Source: an uncultured Eubacteriales bacterium (GTDB lineage: Bacteria > Bacillota > Clostridia > Oscillospirales > Oscillospiraceae). Taken from it: a DNA stretch of 26,348 bases. Below the pieces are notes generated by a model, which saw only the letters and a program-made list of their open reading frames with translations, was not told the origin of the DNA and did not search any database. The stretch is taken from contig URCB01000022.1 of assembly GCA_900546255.1 (NCBI GenBank), positions 1-26,348 on the forward strand. Direction: 5' to 3'. Every line of letters begins with the position of its first letter. Position 1 is the first letter of the stretch. The position numbers and the translations under genes are program-made. Below are positions 7,325-13,513 of this stretch, piece by piece.

Positions 7325-7597
7325 ATGATGAATATATGCGAGATGGAAAAACAAGTCAAGAAGCTTCGCCAATTGCAAGCGCTCATTAAAGAAGCCCAGG
7401 CTGAGGCAGAGGCTATAAAAGACTCCCTCAAGGCCTCTATGGGCTCGCTGGAAGCTGTACAAGTTGGGGAATATCATATCACATGGAAAGACATAAAAAC
7501 GTCTAGGATCGATACAGAGGCCATTAGATCAGCATTCCCAGATATAGCAAGGGAATTCACCCGAGTTATAATCACAAAGCGTTTCTGTATAGTATAA
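7325..7597 (+). CDS. Small phage-type protein, YqaJ-tail-like
   Basis: A 90-residue protein of unproven function. The N-terminal half is a charged helix (EKQVKKLRQLQALIKEAQAEAEAIKDSLKASMG), probably coiled coil. The C-terminal half reads VGEYHITWKDIKTSRIDTEAIRSAFPDIAREF and ends ITKRFCIV. From memory this half resembles the C-terminal segment of YqaJ-type phage recombination proteins and small phage proteins encoded beside them, but there is no nuclease domain here. An AGGAGG ribosome site sits 4 nt before the ATG (two ATGs in tandem). It is the first gene of a two-gene rightward unit with 7610-7819. In the element it is cargo of unknown role; helper-phage interference or recombination support would be guesses. 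Confidence 0.65.
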   Translation: MMNICEMEKQVKKLRQLQALIKEAQAEAEAIKDSLKASMGSLEAVQVGEYHITWKDIKTSRIDTEAIRSAFPDIAREFTRVIITKRFCIV

Positions 7598-7609
7598 CGG
7601 AGGAATACA

Positions 7610-7819
7610 ATGGATTCTCTTATTCGAATGAATCGGTACATTGACTCCCGAGTAGAGGACGGCTTGGATTTCTATGGGTTGTCTTTTTCAGAGTTAGAGG
7701 CTCTATACAGTTTACTAGAAGTAGATCGCGCCGAAGCGCTTCTTTTGGCGTTTAAGTTTGGTCGGGCTAAAGGAATACAGTTTTCCCGTAAGAACAAGAA
7801 AAAGGGCCGCTCCTATTGA
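7610..7819 (+). CDS. Hypothetical 69-residue protein
   Basis: Not recognised. It is preceded by CGGAGGAATACA before ATG and lies 12 bp after the preceding gene, so the two are cotranscribed. The sequence is mostly helical: an acidic N-terminal half (DSRVEDGLDFYGLSFSELEALYSLLE) followed by EVDRAEALLLAFKFGRAKGIQF and a basic tail SRKNKKKGRSY that may contact nucleic acid. No membrane segment or cysteine. The last codons overlap the terminator hairpin at 7801-7829. The overall type (small, acidic then basic tail) fits phage or satellite accessory proteins; no function is proposed. Confidence 0.6.
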   Translation: MDSLIRMNRYIDSRVEDGLDFYGLSFSELEALYSLLEVDRAEALLLAFKFGRAKGIQFSRKNKKKGRSY

Positions 7820-7829
7820 ACGGCCCTTT
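7801..7829 (-). terminator. Terminator between convergent units in the element
   Basis: AAAGGGCCG (7801-7809) and CGGCCCTTT (7821-7829) form a perfect 9-bp stem. On the minus strand it is followed by a T-rich run (TTTTTCTT), so it should stop the leftward replication operon; on the plus strand the T tract is poor. It overlaps the end of the 7610 gene. Confidence 0.7.
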
Positions 7830-8062
7830 CCTGCTACACCCATACGCATATAAGCACAGAGCTATTTTGTCCTGTACCCCACACGACCGGCTCTTTCTCA
7901 GGCAGGGGTGCTTTTTCGAATGGGGGCATGTTCTGTTCTAAAATCTATCTCAGAATGGGAAAAGGTTACCACTGCCACCGGATACCAACGAGATTTTTTG
8001 AACTTCAATTGGGGGGGCTATAAGGATGCTCTTACGCTACAAGAATTCCATCTTTTCTGTAG

Positions 8063-8169
8063 TTAGGTTAGGGCTGGTTAGGTTTAAAAACATACTTTTT
8101 AAAAATTGAAATTTACCCTTTTCTTATAGGGAGGCTTGTATTCAGCCCTAACCTACCCTAACCCAAACC
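8063..8169. other. Candidate replication origin with phased inverted iterons
   Basis: Left set: GGTTAGG at 8066-8072 and 8076-8082, 10 bp apart. Right set: the complement CCTAACC at 8147-8153 and 8157-8163, also 10 bp apart, followed by a related CCAAACC at 8163-8169. TAGGTTAGGGCT (8064-8075) is a perfect inverted copy of 8144-8155. The about 61 bp between the sets is AT-rich with A and T runs. The site directly abuts the stop of the primase-helicase gene. Satellite islands of the SaPI type have their origin just after the replication gene, as iteron sets flanking an AT-rich stretch, so this is inferred to be the origin. The stretch 7830-8062 holds no gene or repeat that I recognise. Confidence 0.65.
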
Positions 8170-8170
8170 G

Positions 8171-10417
8171 TCAAACCGTTGCAGCGTAAGGATTTCCGAA
8201 TTTTGCCTCTAAGTCGAGCCTTAACCCAATCCATGTACTTTTGTTCTTTGGACGGATATTTTGGAAGCCCGCCGCCTCCATTGTGGTAGTGAAGTCATTG
8301 AGCCGCCGCACATAGTCCCCGGTGCTCTCCGCCCATTCCCGATATTCCCGGTAGAGGTCAGCAGCACCAACACGGGCGCTTGGATCTTTGATGCACCTTT
8401 CGTTGATGAAATTAGAAAGCCAGTCCTCCCGCGCCCTGTATGCCTCGGTCGATTCCTCCACCACTTCGGGAATGTCTAGGCGGAAGCCATTGCGGACAAA
8501 GTTCACCGCGCCCTCAATGGCCCAGGTGAGGATCGCGCCGCCCGCCTCTTTTACAAGCACATCGGCATAGTTCTGTATGCCTGTCCCTGCCGGTATGGTG
8601 GCGTTGAATGGTACGACGATCAGCCGCCGCCATGTGCCGTTATCGGTGGAGCCGACGCGGGGAAGATGGTTTGTGAATAGCACCAATGTGTGGGTCTGCT
8701 TCACAGTTTCCGGCTGTTTGAATTTTTCCTCAATCACAAGGCGGTCAGTGCTGGCAAGCTGCTTTAAGGTCGCCACGGAAAGTCGCTGGTGTTCTTCAAG
8801 TTCTCCCGTCACCACCAGCCGCCGCCCCCGTAGGGTGGCAAGGGCCGCTCCCTTGTTGGCCCGGTCGGTGGTTATCACCTTAATGTCGATGCTGCCGGTA
8901 TAGTCTCCCAGGACAGCGCCCAGGGCGTTAAAATAGGTGCTCTTGCCGTTTCGCCCGCCACCGTAGGCAAGTATGATCCCCTCCTGGTAAACCGCTCCAA
9001 TGAGAGCCATACCAGCCACAAGCTGCAAGAATCCCCGTATGCTGCCGTCCCCGCAAGTGATAGTGTCAAGGAAGCTGCTCCACATCTCGCCCCCTTTGGT
9101 GTCCGGCCCGGTCTGCGTGATCTGACTGCAATATGCCGCCCGATCATGTGGCTGGAGCCGCCCGGTGGTCAAGTCCACAATCCCGGCGGGGGTATTTAGG
9201 TCAAACGGGTTTGCGTCCAGCTTATCCGCCTTGATGACAAGGGACGATTTGGACAGTTCCAGCATACTTTTAATACGGACGGCGTTCCGGCTGTTCTTTG
9301 CGTGGGTGAGGTATGCTTTCGCTGCCAACGCCTCCGCTTTCGCCTTTTCCAGCGCGTCGGCATCTTCCTCCGCCCCTGTTTCGGCGTGTTTGGCCGTGGC
9401 CTCCGCAAGATGATGCAGCGCCGCCCGGTTTTTCTCCGACGCCTCCCGCAGCATCCTTTCAGACAATTCCAGTGCCCAGGCGGTTGCCTTGTGGTCGTCC
9501 CGCTCCCAGCGTTTCCCATTCCACCATAGCCAGCCCAGGGCATCGGTATATATCAAGTCATTCTGATACACACGGGAGAACATGGCGGCGTTTCCGGCGT
9601 CGGAGTAGTCCGGGGGCTTTATGCTGTCTGTGGTGGCAGCAACCGGTCCCCGTTCATAGCGTCCGGCGCTCCGGCAAATGGCCTCGATTTCCCGTTTGCT
9701 CAGTGGCGGGGCACAGCGGGTCTTATTGGCCTCTGTCAAGGCGGCGGTGATCTCTGCCACGGTCAACCCCTTTGCCCGGAGAGAGGCGGCAAGACGGAAC
9801 ATTTCCTCATTTCTCCGCCCCTCTGCAATTTTTCCAGGGACCTCCCTGCTCTTTGCCTGTTTGGGCTTGTCCCTCTTGCCCTGGAGCATAAGGCGGTGAA
9901 GCCAGTCCGGGAGAGGGGCAAGGGGTACGTTTGTGGGTGTACTGCTGACCTCCCATTCATAGGCCCGCCCGGTCGTGGGGTGAATGGACGGCGGAGCGAT
10001 CACATACCCACCAGCTCCCCGATAGTCCAAGCCGGGAGCAAAACCCACCGCTACAGTCAGGGCTGGGTCATCACACTGGAAGTAATAGTGGGCACCTCCG
10101 CCACCGGTCAGACAAGTCCAGGTTTCGGGGAGAGGACCGTACTTCCGTTCCAGTTCTGCAAGGGTTTCATCCCCATACTTCCCCGCGTTGTGGTCTGCGT
10201 CTACATCTAACACGACCAGCCCGTGGCCGGTAGCGATAGCGACATTATATGTACTTCCGTTCCCCCACCATCTTGCAATTTGTACTGGGTCTGTGGTGGC
10301 ATCTTTGCATCCGTGAAGGGTAACGGGTGTCTTGCCATTACAGGGGAATGCCTTCAAACCTATATCCTGAGTGTAGTATTTAACATAGCGCTGCAATAGG
10401 CTCATTTCCTCTGGCAT
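8171..10417 (-). CDS. Prim-pol / D5-type SF3 helicase replication protein
   Basis: A 748-residue fusion replication initiator. Residues about 10-175: archaeo-eukaryotic prim-pol domain, with catalytic VLDVDAD (Asp71, Asp73), GGGGAHYYF (His110) and LDYRGAGGYVIAPPSIH. About 200-256: PriCT-like linker. About 280-460: D5_N-like region with a charged helical insertion. About 450-640: superfamily 3 helicase, Walker A GGGRNGKST (486-494), acidic Walker B region VVTGELEE, and motif C/sensor LFTNHLP (Asn583), then WRRLIVVPF. The C-terminus (670-748) looks like a winged DNA-binding region. It would prime and unwind DNA at the origin lying just downstream. The ribosome site AAAGGGG overlaps the upstream gene's end, so translation is coupled. 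Intact and probably functional. Confidence 0.93.
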   Translation of the reverse strand: MPEEMSLLQRYVKYYTQDIGLKAFPCNGKTPVTLHGCKDATTDPVQIARWWGNGSTYNVAIATGHGLVVLDVDADHNAGKYGDETLAELERKYGPLPETWTCLTGGGGAHYYFQCDDPALTVAVGFAPGLDYRGAGGYVIAPPSIHPTTGRAYEWEVSSTPTNVPLAPLPDWLHRLMLQGKRDKPKQAKSREVPGKIAEGRRNEEMFRLAASLRAKGLTVAEITAALTEANKTRCAPPLSKREIEAICRSAGRYERGPVAATTDSIKPPDYSDAGNAAMFSRVYQNDLIYTDALGWLWWNGKRWERDDHKATAWALELSERMLREASEKNRAALHHLAEATAKHAETGAEEDADALEKAKAEALAAKAYLTHAKNSRNAVRIKSMLELSKSSLVIKADKLDANPFDLNTPAGIVDLTTGRLQPHDRAAYCSQITQTGPDTKGGEMWSSFLDTITCGDGSIRGFLQLVAGMALIGAVYQEGIILAYGGGRNGKSTYFNALGAVLGDYTGSIDIKVITTDRANKGAALATLRGRRLVVTGELEEHQRLSVATLKQLASTDRLVIEEKFKQPETVKQTHTLVLFTNHLPRVGSTDNGTWRRLIVVPFNATIPAGTGIQNYADVLVKEAGGAILTWAIEGAVNFVRNGFRLDIPEVVEESTEAYRAREDWLSNFINERCIKDPSARVGAADLYREYREWAESTGDYVRRLNDFTTTMEAAGFQNIRPKNKSTWIGLRLDLEAKFGNPYAATV

Positions 10418-10421
10418 GGCA

Positions 10422-10826
10422 TCACCCCTTTGCTTTCTTAATGGCTTCTGCCGCTCGTTCTATTTCTCTTGCCCTGTGCTTCATCGAGCGGATAAACCGT
10501 TCTTTCTCTTCCTCACAGGAAGGAAGAAAATAGCCACGAACATTGTCAGACAAAATCGGAGTTCCTTCCAACCTCTCAGCTGCAATCCGTTTCCTGACTG
10601 AACGGCTACTTAATCCTGTGATTACTTCGAGATGTCGCAAAGTCAATGCATTTTTTTGTCCATAGAGCAATAGATCTGCAATCTCCCAAGCGAGCCCTTC
10701 ACCTTTTCCTTGCCCGGTCGTTCTCTCTGTGGTATCATGGGAATGGAGATCCGCTCGGTCACACGTCGTTTCTCCCGCCTGGTGCAGCGCGGCAACGCTG
10801 GCCAGGCCTTTTTTCTTATCTATCAT
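10422..10826 (-). CDS. Winged-helix-like phage replication/regulatory protein
   Basis: A 134-residue protein; function not established. The N-terminal 45 residues are polar and probably disordered. Residues about 46-100 look like a winged helix: EIADLLLYGQKNALTLRHLEVITGLSSRSVRKRIAAERLEG as helices with a recognition-type helix, then TPILSDNVRGYFLP as the wing. The C-terminus is a charged helix (EEEKERFIRSMKHRAREIERAAEAIKKA). Similar proteins occur before primase-helicase genes in Firmicute phages and islands, suggesting a replication accessory or regulator. Its start overlaps the upstream stop (ATGA), with a GGAGGTG ribosome site, and its stop lies 4 bp before the replication gene. Confidence 0.65.
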   Translation of the reverse strand: MIDKKKGLASVAALHQAGETTCDRADLHSHDTTERTTGQGKGEGLAWEIADLLLYGQKNALTLRHLEVITGLSSRSVRKRIAAERLEGTPILSDNVRGYFLPSCEEEKERFIRSMKHRAREIERAAEAIKKAKG

Positions 10827-11017
10827 TCTTGCTCCACCTCCACTTGCTTATTGATCCATTCTCGAAGACCCTCTACCGAAATCAGCGTGCGTTTCCCTAC
10901 TTTAAAGGCAGGGAAACCGGACTTGTTCATAAGTTGATATAAAGTTGGTTTTGAGACGCCCAACAACCGAGCTGCCTCCGGCGCTGATACAGCCAGGGGG
11001 GCTAGATGATCCGTCAT
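10823..11017 (-). CDS. Excisionase-like MerR-type HTH protein
   Basis: A 64-residue single-domain protein: VSAPEAARLLGVSKPTLYQLMNKSGFPAFKVGKRTLISVEGLREWINKQ is the HTH_17/AlpA/excisionase pattern (two helices, then a short wing and a terminal helix). Such proteins bend attachment-site DNA for excision and may also regulate transcription. I chose the internal ATG at 11017 because GAGGTGGAGGA precedes it and it overlaps the upstream stop as ATGA; the longer open frame to 11146 lacks a ribosome site and overlaps the previous gene. Lying in the leftward operon opposite the integrase, it is the likely Xis partner of the tyrosine recombinase. Confidence 0.8.
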   Translation of the reverse strand: MTDHLAPLAVSAPEAARLLGVSKPTLYQLMNKSGFPAFKVGKRTLISVEGLREWINKQVEVEQE

Positions 11018-11196
11018 TCCTCCACCTCTTTTTGCAGTTTCTCGATAATAGAGAAAATCTTGCTCTTTTCCTCCCCTGGAAGTTCCTTTCGGAGCTTTCG
11101 GGAAAACGCAGAGTCGGTAATGCCCAATGCGTCCGCGATTCGCCACAGCTTTATACGATGTTCTGTTGCGGCCTGTCTAACGTCTTGGTTACACAC
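11014..11196 (-). CDS. Small HTH regulator, GTG start (Cro/Str-like position)
   Basis: A 60-residue protein beginning at GTG 11196, chosen because TTGGAGGTGA lies 5 nt upstream; the open frame to 11301 runs through the promoter. The sequence has a helix-turn-helix: QAATEHRIKLWRIADALGITDSAFSRKLRKEL, followed by the helix KSKIFSIIEKLQKE. It is the first gene of the leftward operon, facing the XRE repressor gene across a shared operator, the place where phages and islands keep a Cro-like protein or antirepressor. Antagonism of the repressor is inferred from position only. Confidence 0.7.
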   Translation of the reverse strand: MCNQDVRQAATEHRIKLWRIADALGITDSAFSRKLRKELPGEEKSKIFSIIEKLQKEVEE

Positions 11197-11220
11197 GAAA
11201 ATCACCTCCAAAATTTGTTG

Positions 11221-11276
11221 TTGACGCTTCAATGGTAATCTGTTATTATTATAGCAGATTACAACAAGAGCATCAA
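11221..11276. promoter_or_regulatory. Overlapping divergent promoters with shared operator
   Basis: Rightward promoter: TTGACG (11221-11226), 17 bp, TATTAT (11244-11249), reading into the XRE gene. Leftward promoter, minus strand: TTGATG (11276-11271), 17 bp, TATAAT (11253-11248), reading into the HTH/xis/replication operon. The two -10 boxes overlap. A perfect 8-bp inverted repeat GTAATCTG (11235-11242) / CAGATTAC (11255-11262) brackets them, so one bound dimer would cover both promoters. This is the lysogeny-type switch of the element; which protein binds is inferred. Confidence 0.8.
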
Positions 11277-11341
11277 CAGGATGGAGAAAGTTTCTACACA
11301 AATATCACAAGACGAGCATTTCTGGGAGAAGGAGCATATAA

Positions 11342-12019
11342 ATGGAGCGCAACAAAAAGAAAGAACCTAGATTAAGAGTATTTCGAGAACGATTTAATAT
11401 TTTGCGAGAGGAACATGGTCCAAGCAATACAGAATTTGCAACGTTTTTGGCAATGTCTAGGCAAACAATAGGATTTTATTTGAACGGGGATAGAATTCCA
11501 GACGCTCTAACGCTGAAGAATATTGCAGATAAGTGTCATGTTTCAGCTGACTGGTTGTTAGGAAAGACAGACATAAAAACAGATAATAAAGTAGTATCTG
11601 ACATTTGTAAATATACGGGACTCTCTGAAGATTCTGTAGAGAAATTACATGGAAAGCTTAAAAATGATTCTGCCTTGAACGTTATTCATGATTTTGTCAA
11701 TAGTTTCTTATCTTCACGATATCTAGAATCCTTTGAGTCCGTATCATTCTGGAATTTTGCTCTAAATGTCTTGAGTCGAAGGCCCCCACAGAGAGACGCC
11801 ACTCTCGAAGAATATGTAAAGCGGCGCAACAAAAGAGAGCAGGATATTATAGATGCTCTGTACAACGGGAAATCTGTGGGTGAATATATCGAAATGGACA
11901 TTGGCACTGCTATACATTCCTACGCCACACGAGCAAAAGCATACCTAGAACTGATTTATGATGAAACTGAATACACGAAATATATTCGCCCGCAGTATGT
12001 TAAAGAGGAGGAACTGTAA
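11342..12019 (+). CDS. XRE-family repressor (Stl/CI-like position)
   Basis: A 225-residue protein with an N-terminal helix-turn-helix (about residues 12-75): LRVFRERFNILREEHG, NTEFATFLAMSRQTIGFYLNGDRIPDALTLKNIADKCHVSADWLLGKT. The C-terminal 145 residues are helical, without the Ser-Lys peptidase motifs of LexA/CI repressors, so induction by RecA-stimulated self-cleavage is unlikely. Satellite repressors of the Stl type are instead released by binding a helper-phage protein, which is a possible reading here. GAAGGAG precedes the ATG. Its stop and the integrase start overlap (TAATG), so the two are one operon driven by the promoter at 11221-11249. Confidence 0.85.
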   Translation: MERNKKKEPRLRVFRERFNILREEHGPSNTEFATFLAMSRQTIGFYLNGDRIPDALTLKNIADKCHVSADWLLGKTDIKTDNKVVSDICKYTGLSEDSVEKLHGKLKNDSALNVIHDFVNSFLSSRYLESFESVSFWNFALNVLSRRPPQRDATLEEYVKRRNKREQDIIDALYNGKSVGEYIEMDIGTAIHSYATRAKAYLELIYDETEYTKYIRPQYVKEEEL

Positions 12020-13209
12020 TGCCTAAAAAAGGTAATACCCGCTCCGCGCAGGGCTCCGGTACCATACGCCAACGCAAGGACGGTCGATGGGAAGCCCGGT
12101 ACACCGTAGGCCGGGACCCGGGCACAGGGAGACAAGTGCAAAAATCTGTGTATGGAAGCACACAACGAGAGGTCAGGAAAGCTTTGTCCGAAGCAGTAGC
12201 AGCCCTGGACAGTGGAAACTACTTTGAACCGTCCAAAATGACCGTAGCGCGATGGGTGGAAATCTGGCTCCAAGAATACATGGGGGATAAGAAGTATCTA
12301 ACCGTTAAACACTACAACGCCCAGTGTCGGACCCATATTGTGCCAAGTCTTGGAGCTGTTCGGCTGGCAGACTTGACCACGCCGCAGATTCAGGCTTTTT
12401 ACAATCGCCTCCAGCGGGAGGGTATGGCGGCGAAAAGCGTTCGCAATGTGCACGGGATCCTCACCAAATGCCTTTCCACCGCAGTGCAAGTAGGATATCT
12501 GAGGGATAACCCTGCCCAGCGGACTACCCTGCCCAAAATTTTGAAAAAAGAAATTCACCCACTCACAGATGAGCAGGTGAAAGCATTCCTTCGGGTTGCT
12601 TCCGGGGATGAGTATGAGATTATTCTAAAGACAATCCTCTTCACTGGGCTACGGGAAGCAGAGGCCACCGGCCTGACCTGGGACTGCGTAGACTTTTCGA
12701 GCGGAACCATCAAAGTAAGCAAGCAACTGCAAAAGCGCCCCCTAAAAGATGGCGGCTTCACATTTGCACCGTTGAAGAACAATAAAACGAGAGTGCTCAA
12801 ACCGGCACCGTTTGTTATGGATCTTTTGGACCGGCAAAGACGGAATCAAGCTGCCCAGAAACTTCAAGCTGGCCCCCTTTGGCAAGGATGGAGCACCAAC
12901 GAAGAACGAAAGACTGCTTTGGTGTTTACTACCGCCACCGGAGGAAACCTCAGCCCTCAAACAGTTTATAACCATTATAAAAAGCTTGCCGTACAAATTG
13001 GAGCCCCAGACAGCCGGGTGCACGATCTCAGACACACTTTTGCAGTATTGTCTCTCCAGAACGGAGACGATGTAAAAACGGTCCAGGGCAACCTGGGCCA
13101 CGCTACAGCAGCCTTTACCCTGGATGTTTATGGACATGTTTCCGAGCGGATGAAAGAGGACAGCGCCGCTCGAATGGAAACTTACATTCGAGGGCTCGGG
13201 AATCTGTAA
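12019..13209 (+). CDS. int: Tyrosine recombinase / integrase
   Basis: A 396-residue site-specific recombinase. Residues about 12-60: AP2-like arm-binding domain (GSGTIRQRKDGRWEARYTVG). About 70-165: SAM-like core-binding domain. About 180-390: catalytic domain with Arg212 in TGLREAE, a beta-hairpin Lys in PLKNNKTR, His335 and Arg338 in HDLRHT, His361 in LGHA and the nucleophile Tyr371 in LDVYGHV. All catalytic residues are present. It is cotranslated with the repressor (TAATG overlap) and lies next to the tRNA-Gln 3' end in which it has integrated; its stop codon is part of the right arm-type repeat. Confidence 0.95.
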   Translation: MPKKGNTRSAQGSGTIRQRKDGRWEARYTVGRDPGTGRQVQKSVYGSTQREVRKALSEAVAALDSGNYFEPSKMTVARWVEIWLQEYMGDKKYLTVKHYNAQCRTHIVPSLGAVRLADLTTPQIQAFYNRLQREGMAAKSVRNVHGILTKCLSTAVQVGYLRDNPAQRTTLPKILKKEIHPLTDEQVKAFLRVASGDEYEIILKTILFTGLREAEATGLTWDCVDFSSGTIKVSKQLQKRPLKDGGFTFAPLKNNKTRVLKPAPFVMDLLDRQRRNQAAQKLQAGPLWQGWSTNEERKTALVFTTATGGNLSPQTVYNHYKKLAVQIGAPDSRVHDLRHTFAVLSLQNGDDVKTVQGNLGHATAAFTLDVYGHVSERMKEDSAARMETYIRGLGNL

Positions 13210-13227
13210 AGGGTCAATTAAAGGGTA
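13207..13227. repeat. Right integrase arm-type site
   Basis: One-mismatch copy of the 21-bp repeat at 5202-5222, same orientation, with two AAAGGGT boxes. It begins in the integrase stop codon and lies 57 bp from the attachment core. Confidence 0.6.
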
Positions 13228-13248
13228 AACCGCTTATTTCAAGACAGT

Positions 13249-13282
13249 AAAAAACCCTAGAACCGTTGAGGCTCTAGGGTTT
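13249..13282 (-). terminator. Element-borne terminator for tRNA-Gln
   Basis: AAACCCTAGA (13252-13261) pairs with TCTAGGGTTT (13273-13282). On the minus strand the stem is followed by six T residues and starts 5 nt after the tRNA CCA end. It lies inside the element, so it replaces the tRNA's chromosomal terminator. It may also stop the integrase transcript, though the plus-strand T tract is weak. Confidence 0.85.
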
Positions 13283-13284
13283 CC

Positions 13285-13310
13285 TTTTGGCAGCGGGAGA
13301 AGGATTCGAA
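13285..13310. repeat. Attachment-site copy within intact tRNA-Gln (attR)
   Basis: 26 bp identical to 5063-5088, covering the tRNA 3' end (CCA, 3' acceptor strand, T-arm) plus four bases beyond. Confidence 0.93.
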
Positions 13311-13361
13311 CCCTCACAAACAGAGTCAGAGTCTGTCGTGCTACCCTTACACAATCCCGCT
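13288..13361 (-). tRNA. tRNA-Gln (anticodon CUG), CCA encoded
   Basis: Read on the minus strand: acceptor AGCGGGA pairs with TCCCGCT; D-stem GTG/CAC; anticodon stem ACAGA/TCTGT around loop CTCTGAC, giving anticodon CTG (reads CAG, Gln); T-stem GAGGG/CCTTC around TTCGAAT; discriminator G and encoded CCA. The 3' end now comes from the integrated element but the gene is complete. Confidence 0.93.
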
Positions 13362-13425
13362 ATATGGCCGGGCCGCTGGTGCGGCACCCCGTGACTGTCT
13401 CGGCTTCTCTCACAGGGCGAGATTT

Positions 13426-13483
13426 ATTATATCCCCGGCCGGCGGATTTGTCAAGCAAATTTTTTCGATTTTTTCAATTTTTT
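13426..13483 (-). promoter_or_regulatory. tRNA-Gln promoter with phased A-tracts (UP-like)
   Basis: On the minus strand: TTGACA (13454-13449), 17 bp, TATAAT (13431-13426), a full consensus. Three A6 tracts at 9-bp steps (13460-13465, 13469-13474, 13478-13483) lie just upstream of the -35, like an UP element or bent DNA of a stable-RNA promoter. Confidence 0.85.
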
Positions 13484-13513
13484 CTTCCGGCCTATCGCTG
13501 GGGCCTGCCTGCC

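Larger units (their letters stand above)
5063..13310. mobile_element. PICI-like integrated satellite element in tRNA-Gln, about 8.2 kb
   Basis: Bounded by a 26-bp direct repeat (5063-5088 and 13285-13310) that is the 3' end of tRNA-Gln; the unit from repeat to repeat is 8222 bp and its AT content is clearly higher than that of the host. Gene order from the tRNA inward: tyrosine recombinase and XRE repressor (rightward), then divergent small HTH protein, excisionase-like protein, winged-helix-like protein, prim-pol/helicase, candidate origin, two unknown genes and a ribbon-helix-helix gene. It encodes no capsid, portal, terminase, tail, lysis or relaxase protein. The int-repressor / xis-replication-origin order is the layout of phage-inducible chromosomal islands. 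The boundaries are seen directly; satellite identity is inferred. A decayed prophage or a non-conjugative integrative plasmid remain alternatives. Confidence 0.8.

Noticed and set aside
11018..11146. N-terminal extension of the excisionase-like protein to 11146
   Set aside because: The extension overlaps the preceding HTH gene in another frame and lacks a ribosome site; the ATG at 11017 has a strong one and the typical ATGA overlap.
5063..13310. A complete prophage or an integrative conjugative element
   Set aside because: No capsid, tail, terminase, lysis, relaxase or type IV secretion gene occurs anywhere between the repeats.
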